DNA of 64,000 nt from Papaver somniferum (GCF_003573695.1 NC_039365.1:133015466-133079465), one strand, 5' to 3'; shown: positions 13,000 through 25,940, counted from the stretch's first letter. The notes: generated from the sequence alone by a model not told the origin. Program-made: numbers and translations.

Positions 13000-13669
13000 G
13001 ATGAAACCTACCCAGATAACACTTCAGTTAGCTGATAGGTCCGTTAAAGTTCCTCGTGGTGTGATCGAGGATGTTCTCATAGAGGTTGACAAGTTTATTT
13101 ATCCAGTGGATTTTATTATCCTAGATACCCAACCTGTCCCTGACCCAGAGAACCAAATACCAGTGATTTTAGGTCGCCCGTTTTTAGCCACGTCTAATGC
13201 GATCATAAACTGTCGAAATGGTATTATGAATCTATCTTTTGGTAATATGACTATTGAGTTGAATATTTTTAATGTCAATAAGCTACATTCTGAGCTAGAT
13301 GACACGTGCATTGAAGAGGTCAACATGATAGGAACCTTAGTTCCGAAGTCTGTACCAAACACCGAATCGGAAGATCCATTAGAGAGTTGTCTAGCCCGTT
13401 TTAGCATGGATTTTGACGATGATAGCAACATTGAACAAGTAAATGCTCTGTTGGATTCTATTCCTATGTTAGATACCGATAGATGGAAATCTAGGTTTGA
13501 ACCATTACTAGCTACCGAATCTACCTTAAGCCCTTATTTCGAAGAGCCTAAAGATCCTCCTAAGTTGGACCCCAATTATGCATTTGTAGGCCCATCTGAG
13601 ATTTTGCCTATAACTTCCGATTTGGATAGTGATCATGAGATTAGGCCAGTAACTGCTTCAACACAATAA
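12962..13669 (+). pseudogene. Athila aspartic protease, remainder after the frameshift
   Basis: Continues the protease in a second frame. The first residues, MPYHVYLKLGLGE, follow directly on the DLGASVNF motif at the end of the gag ORF, and ITLQLADRSVKVPRGVIEDV and ILGRPFLATSNAIINC are typical of Athila retropepsins. The active Asp and this part are now in different frames. The shift fits loss of about two bases (or gain of one) near 12965. After the protease fold the ORF continues with about 100 acidic residues of no recognisable family. Confidence 0.85.
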
Positions 13670-13682
13670 GGAAACTCTAGGG

Positions 13683-14129
13683 ATGACCATAGAGGATATG
13701 AAACATATAAGTCCTATAGCTAGTATACCTCAAAAGAATTTAGAGGATGAACCACCTGATTATAACTCAGAGAAAGCAATTGACCTTTTTCAGGAACCGG
13801 ATGGTCTAGAAATTAGGAATATTGTGACTAGTTTATCTAGAGACACCCAAAACTCTAAGTTTGGGGGTAGTGAACTAGAAGAAGCTCTAGAGTATTTTAA
13901 ATACTCTCCGGATCCGGAAATTCAAGCCATAGTTAAAGGTCTTACGGAGAATAGTGATTACCCTAAATTTGGGGGTAGAGATTGTCAATTATCCCCAGTA
14001 GAAGTCCCTAACTTGGGACTCAAGCCTAGTGCATCTGAGGTATCGCTTGAGTCTATTCAGACTCCACAACCTGATCCGCCTGATACTGTCCAGGAAAATC
14101 CATATGTTAGAGACCCGTTTTTCGGATGA
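13683..14129 (+). CDS. 148-codon ORF downstream of protease, unknown
   Basis: Open frame starting 14 bases after the protease stop. It is acidic, with two similar blocks (SKFGGSELEEALEYF and PKFGGRDC, each after a SLSRDTQN- or GLTENSDY-like stretch), so it contains an internal duplication of about 40 residues. No reverse transcriptase motif is present. It may be the remnant of the polyprotein linker left when pol was lost, or an accessory ORF of a non-autonomous family. No function is assigned. Confidence 0.45.
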   Translation: MTIEDMKHISPIASIPQKNLEDEPPDYNSEKAIDLFQEPDGLEIRNIVTSLSRDTQNSKFGGSELEEALEYFKYSPDPEIQAIVKGLTENSDYPKFGGRDCQLSPVEVPNLGLKPSASEVSLESIQTPQPDPPDTVQENPYVRDPFFG

Positions 14130-15590
14130 ATCTGTTTGCCGAGACACTCATATGAAGCCCAAGTGGGCACCTCAGATAAATCCAGTTGTCTTGCGAGAAA
14201 CTTTAGATCAGGTTGTGCTCTATCTGCTCATTTTTCTGATCTTGAGCATTTGTCCTATTCGTGGCAGTTCTATTTGGTCTTATGGACCCACAATTGTTTC
14301 GACTATTGGTATACGACTTTGGAAGGTGACAATTCTTTTAGAGGTATTTGATGTCTAGCTAATGACTATAAATTTAGCATTTACTGGGAGGCTCCCGCGT
14401 TCATGTGATACGGTAATATCCTTCCTTATTTCTTTTCCCTCCAGTGGTAATAGTTTCTCCTTGTTCATGCTTTTAATTTCATCTTTAGAACATTGAGGAC
14501 AATGTTAGATTTAAGTTTGGGGGTGGGGAAGAAACACTTTTTGTCACCTTTTTGCAATAAATAAACTCCAGAGCCTAGAAATTTATGCTATTAGGATGGC
14601 ACTAACCAATCTAAGTGGATGGAAGCATTTTGATTGTAGGAGTTGAGGAACCAATCTGATTAGATGGAAACATCTAAAGAGTCTTTTAAAAGCACAGGCT
14701 CAGGTTGTTAGAAATAACATGATAGTTTCACCATATCTCGTTGCGTCCTTTTCACTTCTATTTTTATTTTATTTTGTTTTTAAACTATGTTACTCTAAGT
14801 GATTAGGTGGGGCTCACGATTCAAGTTGTTACCAATGCTAGGGTGAATTAGAGTGATTGAGATACCAACAAAAAAAAAAAAAGTTGAAAAAAAAGAGAGA
14901 AAAAAAAAAAAAAAAGAAAAAAAAAAAAGAAATTGAGACCAGACCATTTGACCAAAAGGAATAAATTCAATAAAGTCGACCACTGGTACCCTTGTATATG
15001 CCAGTTGTGTTGACCTAGAGTTAGGTTATCGACCACTGGTACCCTTGTATATGCCAGTGTGTTGATATTAGTCAGACTAGTATCTCAATCCATTAGGATA
15101 GGTTCATTTTGGCGGAGGCCTTCAGACAGATATGGGAAACGCCGTTCACTTAGTAAACATCAAAACCATATATGTTTTTTTATATCCATCTTCTTGATCT
15201 ATCCATGTGATTAGTTTTGACTCCGAATATGATGTCCATAGTGCAACTATCTGAGTAGAGCTCTGTCACTTTATATGAATTTTAGTATGCTTGAGTGCAA
15301 ACTCGTGTACAACAATTGGAATTTCGCATCAGGGTACTTCTTCATGTAGTCAATAAGTATGTCAACCAAGGAGATTCTTTAGTGCCTTCCAAGGTTCGTT
15401 GTAGATAGCTAGGGTCTGGAGTATTAAGGTTTTGTGGGTATATCTCTTGTAAGCCCTCCCGAGACTATAACTCGGCCACTAGGGCCACCTAGGGGTTTAA
15501 AGGCTTGTTGCATACGCTAAATGCAATCGACGATGCCTGCGACAGTGAGTTAGGATTTTATTTTCTATTTGATTTGCTCGAGGACTAGCA
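14130..15590 (+). other. Non-coding 3' internal region of the Athila-like element
   Basis: Holds an early polypurine-like run (AAGTTTGGGGGTGGGG near 14512-14528) and an A-rich tract (about 14870-14930). A 52-bp spaced direct repeat (ACCACTGGTACCCTTGTATA near 14980 and 15032) is also present. Short ORFs at 14029-14358 have no recognisable domain; a degraded env-like origin cannot be excluded. Confidence 0.5.
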
Positions 15591-15593
15591 AAT

Positions 15594-15609
15594 AATAAGT
15601 TTGGGGGTA
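15594..15609 (+). other. Polypurine tract of the Athila-like element
   Basis: AATAAGTTTGGGGGTA directly precedes the 3' LTR start TGATAGGCAC; the usual plus-strand primer position. Confidence 0.7.
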
Positions 15610-15611
15610 TT

Positions 15612-17115
15612 TGATAGGCACATTTTTGTGTCTTATATAATCTCAATTGTATATATTATTAGTGCTCGATTTTATATTTATTATGGCTTTTTATGTCCCT
15701 GTAGGTATTTTTGGAGAAATAAGCTTTTGCGGCGACATTGGCTAAAAAAGTGGTTTTTGCGCTCGTGGGAGAAAATTACTATACAGACTCTCACTTTGGA
15801 TAAGGGGTAACCTAATTACTAAGGGGTGACCCATTTCCAGGCATCTGCTAAAGGGAGACCGGAACTGGATAGGGGGAGGTCATCTTCAAAATTCAAAACA
15901 GAAAATGGCGGGAAAATTTGGCATCAGTCTGCATGGTTTTAGATTTGAATTTTCGGACAGTTTCAAAGAGATTCAATGGCCGAAATCGGTTTTTATGGAC
16001 TGTAGAAGACCTTACAAGCCCAGTACAATCAATTGGACCCGGACAATTGGGCTGGAATGGCCGAGAGAGGGTTTCAAAGTCTCAACAGAGAGACGTGTTC
16101 TGTTTCGAGTTTAGAAGATTTTTTAGAGATTTCTGGAGGACTTTGACGCCAGGATATGGATGTACCTGGTCCTGTCCAAGTCTTAGTTGGAGTTTGGAGA
16201 GTTTAGATAACTCAGAAGAGGTCAGAAGACGCGTACAGGGAGTATTGAAGAGAGATATTCTCTTAACTGCACGGAGAAGAAATATTGAATTTATACGAGA
16301 TATTTGGTGTCTGTGGGATATATAAGAGTTGTTTCAAGTCATAAACAGGGTTAGAAACCCTTAGGAGAGAATTGGGAGTTGAGGAGAGTCGAGAAGAAGG
16401 AGTAACGAGATTTGTTGCTGCTGTTGTGTCCGCCATTGAAGACCTTCAAGAACACGAAGAACGGACTCTCAAAGTCCGTCGTTCTTGAATAGTATTTAAC
16501 GCAGAAACAATGTGTCGTAGTTCAACAGCGCTAGATATCTATCGTTTATAAACGGCATTACTCATCTTTGTAACAGTGACGCTGTAACGTTTATACAACG
16601 TTGCAAACTTCTCTTTATCACCATATTCATCAATAAAAACACCTATTAAGCAATTTTGAGCAAGTTTTTGATATGAGGAGCTAAACCCCTTAGCCAAGGC
16701 GACAGAGGAAGCCATTGGTCCTTATTTATGGTATAATTCTAACTTTATTATTTATTTGCAATATTATTACATGATTATTCGCATGGAATTTTTATTGAAT
16801 AATTGTGATTCATTTTGATGGAGCATGCTTAGTTTAAGACTCTTGATGTTTCATGCTTGGTGTTTACATTTATTACTTCAAAAATCTACAAAAGGCATAA
16901 TATTAGAATCACTCTAAAAGAAAAATTGCATGAATATTAATTATTAGAATTTATCAAATAATGGGTCAATGGTGGAATCCAAGTCTTGGTGTTTTTCCCT
17001 AAAGTTTTCAAACAAATTTATTTGCATGTTTAAATTTAAATCTAAAAACTGTTTTCTTCACAAGTCTGAAAAGACCCTGTTTACCACTATCTCTACAACC
17101 ATTTGAAAATACATC
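15612..17115 (+). repeat. 3' LTR of the Athila-like element, about 1.5 kb
   Basis: Starts TGATAGGCAC after the polypurine tract. It ends where the similarity to the 5' LTR stops (17115). A TATA box (TATATAAG) lies at 16319-16326. Small ORFs inside (15601, 15905, 15918) are not credible genes. Confidence 0.75.
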
Positions 17116-18060
17116 GCCTGTTATACTACAACATGGTTGGTAAGTGCTTTCAATTCGATCAAAGAGGAAGATACACAGAATCTCGTGAAACAGGGGAAGA
17201 AAATATTCTCGAGAACATTTTTCTTCAATACCGAGTAATGGAAGATTTGCTGGAGTTATGGAGGATTATTTTCGGTTCTGGGAGGCTATTTAAGGTGTAC
17301 GTAGAGAATCAGAGGAAGAAATGGAGAGTTAGGGGACGAAAAAGGGTGAGAAATAGAGTTGCAGAGCTTGTCTCTGACGAAGAACATAAGACCCTAAAGA
17401 AATGTCGTTCATCTACAGTGAGAACGACACAACAGTGAGAGTCGTAGTGCTACAGTGACAGTGACAAGTACCATATATCGTTCTCTGTAACAGTTTGGTT
17501 TGTAACAATTATATTTTTTACAAACCCGGTTTTAATCATTTTCTCCCATTTTCATCAGTTGTAAACACTTTTTTTGAGCAATAAATTATCCTTTGAGCGT
17601 GTCTACAATATGAGGAGCTAAAACCCAACATTGGGAGAATGAAGGAAGCTGGATTTCACCATTGAGGTAATTCAATTAATTGTTTATTTACTATTTGCAT
17701 TGATTTTTAACGAATTACGATTTCTATTAACTACTCGTGACTTTGTTTGATGGAGCATGCTTAGTTCTAAGTAATTTTGATGCGCCATGCTTATGACCTA
17801 CGCGTAATATTTTATGAAATCTACTTTGGCAAAGAATAGAGTTGATATTTCCTTTGTTTTGAGCTATAAATGTGTACAATTAATTTTTGAACCCTATGAA
17901 CATGAAAAACAGTGGAATCCTGAGTCCCAGCCTCTCTCATCCTGTCATCATATTTGTATATATTTTCCTTATTTTCTTTATTAAGTCTTTGAAAAATTTC
18001 TCAACAAGTCCGAGTGAACGACAACCTATTTACCACTATCAAAATTTTGATCAATCTACG
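17116..18060 (+). repeat. Older, diverged LTR of the same family
   Basis: Repeats the order of blocks of the adjacent 3' LTR with many differences: ATGAGGAGCTAAA (17611; compare 16673), TTGATGGAGCATGCTTAG (17748; compare 16816), and TTTACCACTATC near 18030 (compare 17089). It is an older copy into or beside which the young element inserted. Confidence 0.6.
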
Positions 18061-19140
18061 CGACTTACTTGGGCCGTTTTAAAAGGCTTTTATATTCAAC
18101 CTAAGACAAGCTACTTTTCATGGCTGCCCCAAGTTGGTCAGCCGAACTCCCCTTTGAAACCATAAACAATACCTCGGGAAAGTCGCAAAACATGTAACAA
18201 AAATAGGGTTGGGAGTCCGGCTTTCATTCTAGAACTACCGGGATTCTCATCCCCTCCTTTGCAAAGTTAAAAGTGCCGCAAACCTAAAATCTTGGAGTCC
18301 CAACATCTTCGTTATACTTAAATAAAAGGACATACAATACTTTTCTCATAGAGAATCTATACGAATGACATATGCAACATGCAATACTCATCTTAGCTCA
18401 TGTGCCTTCCAAAATTTGATAGATCAAGTGAGTGGTGCGTACCTTGGACGTACTCTAGTGTCTTCACAACATAAGACTCACTCCACGAGTCATAATTTAT
18501 AAACATGGCCTTCCACATGCGACATGCCATAAAAACTTCATTTCCTTCACTTATCATACACGGCTAACCATATGTACCCAGTCACATGAGTCTAGCACAG
18601 TAAGACGTATTTCATAAAACTTGAATTATCACTTGTGTACTAACATTTGTATCTGATACAGTTAAATTCATAAATTTGTCTTCTAATATATCTCAAGACA
18701 CGTATGACTTGATATATTTGACTTTCCTGCATATACAATTTATGGATACCGCTGACCATAAATAAATTATCATAGTGTCTTTTCAGGGATTTCTTACTTT
18801 ATATGGTTTAACACACGTGTCCTGCTACATGTGTTTAACCACTTCAGTACTCTAATAAAAGAAATCACTCTTTCATGACCATATATCACCTCATGCATGA
18901 AGTACAATGCTACCTTGATTCGCTCAACAACTTATGAGATTCTCAAAAACTTACATAAGGCCTAAATAAATACTTATTTATTTCAGTCTGCCTATTGTCT
19001 ACAAGTCTCACTAATCTTGTCAGACTCATTAGTCATGACTGGTCAGGCATGACAAGCGACTGGTCAACTAACTGGCTAAGCAAGTCTCATTTGAATCTGC
19101 AGTAATAATATTTAATTTTACTAGATTTACACAAGACATC
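18061..19140. other. No gene recognised
   Basis: AT-rich, no long ORF on either strand. It may be the body of the decayed Tat-type LTR whose 3' part follows, but I could not align it. Confidence 0.35.
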
Positions 19141-19149
19141 AATTCACTA

Positions 19150-19736
19150 GGGTATTGATATGGCGGTCTACGTCATGCGGTATAACAATACAGCCTTTAC
19201 GAGAAAGTGTCAAGATGTGGAAATGGTTGACAGAGAAGGAGAAGTGGGTGTCTGTCCAGTCTTGCCTAACAATATGAACATGGTTTTCATCACATTCCCA
19301 CAACCTCCACCTTATTCCTACTTCACAACTTCCACTTCCTACGAGGTCAGTGTGTGCAGTTATGGCTCTACAAAATAGATCCCTTAATTTATACAAATAA
19401 GAACACAAATAACACAAAGTACATACAAGTTTACAATCTGGATTTCACAGAATTGTTCTCTCGGTCATACACAAAATACTATTCATATATATATAGTCAT
19501 ACATTACATCCACACCTCACGGAGTCTAACATTACTGCTTCCCTTCTCCTTTATTTGTGACCGAAGCAAGATAAGAACTACCATTTCTTGGTTTAGGCCA
19601 GTCTTAACTACTTTAAACTCTCAAATATACTTACACACTACATTGTTTTAGTGTTTAGACACATTTTTCATACAAGCATCATCAGTTTACCCCATATTTT
19701 TTACTTTTTTTACTGGTATCAGTTTTTACCCCAAAA
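19150..19736 (+). repeat. Tat-type LTR remnant (3' part)
   Basis: Shares ordered blocks with the Tat LTRs at 33-43 kb. GGTATTGATATGGCGGTCTAC corresponds to their GGTATTGGTCTGGCGGTTTAC. CCATTTCTTGGTTTAGGCC is at 19582, and the end TCAGTTTTTACCCCAAAA is at 19717-19734. Internal region and partner LTR were not seen. Confidence 0.7.
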
Positions 19737-20801
19737 TAAGACTGTGAAAAGGATGGGAATTATATTTTTTTACCACAAAGACGATGGGTTATAGTGGCTG
19801 ACAATGAGCAAGCACTAATGAATTTCGTGAAGCTAGTTTTTCCCAAGGCACAAAATTTGTTTTTGTGACATTATTAACACCTAAAACTCCTTGCTCATCG
19901 TGGGAACAAACTTTATTTTCCGTTATATTACTTGTTAACTGAGTGGAAATAAACTCACTAGTTTCTTGTACTTACGACACACATCATTGAAACCATTAGA
20001 AGAACAAGAGTGAAGAGAGAATGTGGGGAAAAATTGCTTCGTTTCTTAGAGCAAAAATAGATTGTCATTACGAATATATATATGTAAGTTTCCATCCAAT
20101 AAAGAGGGTTGACATCACCCTAGTTTTAGAGAAGTGCTTAAATTTGTACTTCTATATTTAGCTTAGAGCAGCGGGCAAGTTGCGCTGACGAGGAAAATCA
20201 GGTGGTAAATAACACCAAGCCAATTAATTCATGCGCATTCAGTATTCCAGCAACTTATATATATATCCCAGTTTTCTTTTGGTTACTGCTAGGTGAGATT
20301 AACCATCTGTTTGGTACAATAATAGAAAATGAGAAAAGATCGAATATATAAAAATTGTTGATGCTTAGCTAATTTATAATGGTAGTGATATGAAACTGAT
20401 GAACTCCTCAATTCGGCGTAATATCAATATGATATGTACAAAACTTTTAAAAACAAAGTGAGTCACGTATTCAACATATTGTCCTTAAGATATTAGCGCC
20501 CGACAACACTCAAGAGTGATGTTATAGCCTCATGAATGGATGATTCCAGGATAAACCACTTTATTATACCTACTAGCATACGTAGTGGATGCTCAACTAG
20601 ATCTTAGCAATTCGGAAGAAAAAAACCTCAAAAAAAATCACAAAATCTCAAGAAAATATAATAGGAAAATATTATTCTTATGGTCTATCTAAAAATATAG
20701 AGAAACCTTTTTCTTTTGATATTTATAGGTTGAGAAAAACATGTATATATAATCTCTTAGTGCAAAGCTGTAACTCATCGATGTGGAACTAATAAGTTAT
20801 T
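19737..20801. other. No feature recognised
   Basis: AT-rich intergenic sequence without a credible ORF or repeat. Confidence 0.35.
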
Positions 20802-20806
20802 ATTCT

Positions 20807-23800
20807 TGTGAAAAGAGAAGGGGAGAGAAAATAGGAAGAAGAAGTCGAGAGAAATTCTTATTAATCTGTGTATAATACAAGAGATTATGCCTCTATTTAT
20901 ATAGATAGAAGAAACCCTAATATTAGACACGGGGGCATCTTAGTAAATAAACAATGGTTTATAACACTCCTCCTGATGACATTGTGTCTAAGCTAATTAC
21001 AAACGTACTAGGAAAACTCAAAAGAGAAAAACCTGAAATTGCATAAGCATGGAAATACTCGAAACAGTGTTGGACACGCAAATTTTGCCTCATTAAAACC
21101 TTGACAAGGAAAACCCAATGAGACAAAACCTTGACGAAGGAAAAAGAGTACGACGTGATAAAGTCCATTGAATGCACCTTAGTTTGATGATGGCGCTCCC
21201 CCTGATAAATACTTCAGTCTATTCTTGGCGTGTAAATCCTTGAGTGGGGACTTTCCAATTTCGAAGAACGAATTTCTTGAATGCATAAGACTAATGTGCT
21301 TTGCGATGGATAGTTGATGGAGTCTTTTTTAGTGTTGCACAAGCAGTATTGTCTTCGATTAATACTTTTGCGGAGTCTACATTTTTCTTCAACACATTGA
21401 GAACTTGTGTCATGGATTGCTAGCTTCCCGAGATGATTTGAAGAAGTTGTTGACGTAGTTTCTTCAACATAGAGCCAAGATGTAGATAAATTACCATAAG
21501 TGAACAAAACTATATTTGTGGTATACCATAATGACATCCAAATTCCCGAGGGATTTCTATGTTGATTTGGTCAAACAAAATGACCTAGTTAATAGTGAGA
21601 ATCCACCAAATAGCCTAAATTGATACAACTCCCCCTTGGATGACCACCATGTTAAATTAAAGTGTCTCGCTAAAACCTCGCCAGTAATACCCAATGGGGA
21701 AAAACATGGACAAAGGAAAAAGAGCACAAATGTCAATATTTTGAAATAAAATAAAATAATTATCATGTTGCCTCGTTAAAACCTTGTCAGGAAAACCACA
21801 TAGGCAAAACCTGAAACGAAGGAAAAATAGTACAACTTTTGACATATTTATGGATGCTAACTCAACTATATGAGTACTAGAGAAAACAAGCATCAAAGCA
21901 TAATGTATAGTCTATTTAATAGACAAGTGTTATACAAGCATAATTCTGAAACTGCAAATTTAAGAAAAAGGAAAATAAGAAATTATGCTACTTAAACGTG
22001 GATTTTTAGTGTTTTTAAGGACTCTTGAAGAAACCTGTAAAGTTGATATCATCCACTAATTAATCCGAATTTATGGTTTCGTGCCAAATTTCTAAAACAC
22101 ATAAAGGATTGTTAAAAATGACAAAATCGAGTCAGGTGGCTGCCTGGATATAATTTGAATCCTACAAGGATTGCAAATTTAAATATGTTCCTTGATCACA
22201 TCTGTTGTGTGAATGCAATATGAGTCCTTTGAGGACTACAAGCCCAAATGCATCAAATAAGGAGAACAAAAATTATTTAATTAATCCTAGGGTCTAAGTA
22301 AAAATAAAACCCTCAAGTCGTTTTTACAACGAATATATGTCTCGTATAACGCATTTATGACTGCACCAACCTATAATTAATAGGCTTGTAAATTTAAAAG
22401 GCTTTAGTCTTGGATCCAAAATCGCGTTGATGGAGAAATTAATCCAATCTAATTTGGATTGTATGCCAACCAATCACATACGTCGATATTTCTTTGTAGA
22501 GGGGTTAACAACCACCATATTTTATTATTTCAGTAGCTACTATAAATGAATATTCGACAATATTTAGCTTATCACGATCCCATGAAAAAATTCATAGAAT
22601 TACTGGTACCAGTGCTCGAGGGCAATATAATCTCCCCATCTTCCATTGAGGAGATACAAATTATAAGAATGTGGATCTTGTTTTGATAGACTCTATCGAA
22701 GTACTATCTGTAGCTTATTCTATAATGCTACTTTTTGCTATATGTGACTGGATTTTGCTTTCAAGAGGCAAAAGCTTATATAAAAGCAAAATGAGACATT
22801 TCGCACCAATTGATAGTAACAACCTTTTTCGATTTGATCATGTTGGGAGAGCAAAATATAACATTTAAGTTAATTAACACAAGCTTCTGATAGTATATCT
22901 CTCCCCCTGATCATGGTGGAATTTTTCATCTCATATACGAATATACATTATGTAGAGTATTATCCGATTAAATGAAGGACATATACTTATAATCTATTCT
23001 ATATTTTAAGAATAATACCAGTTGGACTGTAGATAATGACTCCAAAAGCCATAAAAACAATGTCCTTAATAATTGTAGTCTACTTGACATATACATTTAA
23101 CATCAACCATGGATTTTAATGGTTACAACCAAAAGCATATAAAATATGCAAATAAATCTCCAAATAATTCCATGACCGCTAAGGCCAAAGATAGTGATTT
23201 AGAATGAGATTATGGACACTTTATTTTTCAAAAAAAAACTAAATTAAAGATCAATTTAGTCACTGCAATGACTAATAATATAGGCTAACAAGCCGGGTGC
23301 GCACCCACTGACCTTTAGTGTCCTACCATATTCCAATTAGAAGTGGAACAGTCCAAAAAATTTCGGAGATTATTAACAGGAAAAAATTAAAATTGCTCGA
23401 TATCCCTCAAGAATGCAGCAATTTTTTATTCACTGGTATTTGCAAATATTACGAATAACGATTTCAACCCTTTTTGGATTGATTGAGAGAAAGTTTCTTT
23501 TTAAGAAAATACAGAAACCGTAAATCGTTATTTTTCTTGGAAAAACACCATGTTATGGTTGACCAAAAGTTTCTTTAAAGGGATAGAAACCAATGGTTTA
23601 TTATTTGATAAAACCATATTTGATGGTACAAGTTGGACTTCGAAATTGCACCATATTGGCAAAAATTTAGAAAATATGCCAATATATTTTTTATCTTCTT
23701 ATGGAAACGATGGAGAAAATTAACACCAACTCGATTGGTTTGTATTATTTATCGAAATCTTAATCATCGCATATGGAAAAAAAAATCCATTTGGCGGGAA

Positions 23801-25039
23801 TTCTTATTATTGACATACGGTTTCCGGAAAATAAATATAAACCATTTGATAAATCACATGATCTTTATCGAATGGACGAAGATGCCAAATTTAATTGGAC
23901 TGAGATTTATAAGCCATGCATGTGAATCGTGGTTAAGTACCGTAAAGATAACCAAATATGAGATAATACCAAAAAAAAATATATTTTTTTGGTGATTATA
24001 GTATCATTAGATGAATAGAAACTATAAACCGTCTTACGGTGGATTTTTTTTTCCTCATTCTCTATGAAAATAGTAGAGAAAAAGGGATATCAAATACATT
24101 CCAAAAAAATTAATGGATAAAATTTTACATATTGGACGATTAAAAATAAAATAAAATAAACCGATCAATTATATTGAACAAACTATGTATATCATAGAAA
24201 ATTAATCATTACGATTATACTCACGGCATTACCGCATCAGTAAAGTAATTTGGGAAAAAGGATCCATAACGTGACAGAGGATTGGAGACCTCTTTGTATA
24301 ATGAATCCCGAAGACTGCATATGAAAAAAAAACAAATCAATTTAAATTAGTCTTCACGGAAATCAGTGGGGTTATGAGAATACTCAAAATCCTATGCGTA
24401 ATGAATCGAGTAGAATCCATATATCTTTTACTAAACAGAACCGGTCAGCGAGTTATAACTTTAAAGGTGTCACTATCCATCCACAAAAAACCCGATAAAG
24501 CAAAAATAACACAAAAACTCCAAAAAACAAAATTTTGATGAAACCTCATAGAATTTGATGAAACCAAATTTTGGTTTCATCATAAAATTTGATGAAAACA
24601 ATTTTGAAATTTGGGGTTTTTGTATCAATTTTGTAAAGTTTGGGGTTTTTGTATCAATTTAATTTAAGATTGAGCTTTAATGAAACATTTGAGTGGGGAT
24701 TTTTGTACCACAAGTTTGGTCACCTTGGGTTTTTATGACTAGTTTTGAAACAGAAAAATATAAACGAAAAATGTCGACAGTGATTTAGAGGCTATCATAT
24801 GTCGGCTGCTGGGAAAAAAATAATCTTAACAACTCTCTAGACTGCCCAGCGGTAGAGCGTGCTGATCACGTCTTGTGAAAAGAAAAGGGGAGAGAAAATA
24901 GGAAGAAGAAGAAGAAGTAGAGAGAAATTCTTATTAATCTGTGTATAATACAAGAGATTAGGCCTCCATTTATATAGATAGAAGACACCCTAATATTAGA
25001 CACGGGGGCATCTTAGTAAATAAACAATGGTTTATGACA
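20807..25039 (-). mobile_element. Coding-free LTR element (TRIM/LARD-like) with 160/166-bp LTRs
   Basis: LTRs at 20807-20966 and 24874-25039 are nearly identical except for a GAAGAA expansion in the second. Flanks are ATTCT (20802-20806) and ATTAT (25040-25044), a 5-bp duplication with one mismatch. Orientation is minus: a purine-rich tract (reading CATCAGGAGGAG on the minus strand) abuts the LTR at 20966. On the other side GTGATCAGCACG follows the LTR, a probable primer-binding site. The 3.9-kb interior has no recognisable protein. It contains GGAAAACCCAATGAG-type repeats near 21060-21130 and 21680-21830 and several CTCCCCCTGAT tracts (21194, 22903). Confidence 0.8.
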
Positions 25040-25556
25040 ATTATATAGTATCTGAAAACAATTTAAGAAGTGAGAATTTCCAAATATGAGACAAATAAAT
25101 TTTTTATTCACAAAAGAAAACAACAATTTTTTTAGAAGCTTCAAAAATGATAGTATCATATTTATCATTTCCCACCACCATCTTCATAACATTACCTAAT
25201 AATTTGCTTATTAGGAAAAAGAACGCAGATGCCAAGCGCAATTTTATGGCTTGTGGAGCTGTTTTGTAACCTGCCTAGTTTGAGGTCTGGTGTGATTATT
25301 TGGGGACTGATACTAAAAAATAAAAAGGATCATTAAGAAGTAATCTCTAGAACTACCTAGTTATGTTAATGGCTAATATGCCCTTATTCATTAATGATGA
25401 TTAATTAAGTTAGTATTGAGCTAAATTAATTAGTGTTCGATAATGATTATAGTGTTCGAATTAGAGTAGAAATCCATTTCCTTTTCTAAGGTTTGGAGAA
25501 GAAAAATAAGTAGAGGGAAAAAAGAAAAACTAGAGTTTGTGATTTTCATAGCAAAA

Positions 25557-25790
25557 ATGAAACTCTATAGTGACGATGAAGACTCTAGTAGTGATGAAGA
25601 AGTGGATACATCAGATAATATTGATTTGGATCCTACCGATTTGGATTATTTGTTGAATAAAGAAGAGCATGTCAACCAAAGCATGCTTGAGGATATTAGA
25701 GTAGAACAAGAATAACGTCTCCGGGAAGAAGAAGGTGATAATGCTTCCAATAGACAAATATGTATTCTAAAGATCTCCAAGCACGTATTT
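25557..25790 (+). pseudogene. MULE transposase, acidic N-terminal exon
   Basis: Starts with ATG at 25557 and reads DDEDSSSDEEVDTSDN then DPTDLDYLLN, with an in-frame stop after about 50 codons. A similar acidic leader occurs in the decayed MULE near 4.9 kb. In the uninterrupted element it would lie upstream of the DNA-binding part at about 28.86 kb. Confidence 0.6.
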
Positions 25791-25835
25791 GCATGTCACA
25801 ATCTCCTAAAAAGGGAAAATTTTTCAAAACTTTGA

Positions 25836-25940
25836 CCCAGAATCGGTTTATTCAATAGCACCACATAAACCGATTCTGGGTAAAGTCCCCAAATTGAGAA
25901 CCACAATCGGTCATTGTTCATCACCATACAAACCGATTGT
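25836..25940. repeat. AATCGGTTT hairpins of the MULE, left group
   Basis: A perfect 15-bp stem (25836-25850 with 25866-25880, 15-base loop) reads CCCAGAATCGGTTTA. A second, 9-bp stem (ACAATCGGT with ACCGATTGT, 25903-25911 and 25932-25940) follows. The core AATCGGTTT recurs in both orientations elsewhere in the MULE. Confidence 0.85.

Larger units (their letters stand above)
9584..17115 (+). mobile_element. Athila-like Ty3/gypsy element, 5' truncated, lacking RT and integrase
   Basis: Order: LTR remnant (9584-9881), primer-binding site, leader, gag, protease, a further ORF, polypurine tract, 3' LTR (15612-17115). Gag and protease match the Athila lineage. No reverse transcriptase, RNase H or integrase lies between the protease (ends about 13669) and the polypurine tract (about 15597), so the copy is non-autonomous. 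The last 298 bases of the two LTRs are nearly identical (I saw two substitutions), so insertion was recent, yet the first about 1.2 kb of the 5' LTR is missing. Target duplications cannot be assessed for that reason. Confidence 0.8.

Noticed and set aside
23633..23995. 120-codon ORF in the TRIM/LARD-like element
   Set aside because: AT-rich composition, no domain, and sense opposite to the element.
24841..24873. tRNA-like phrase AGCGGTAGAGCGTGCTGATC
   Set aside because: No acceptor stem or T-arm; better explained as the primer-binding region of the minus-strand LTR element.
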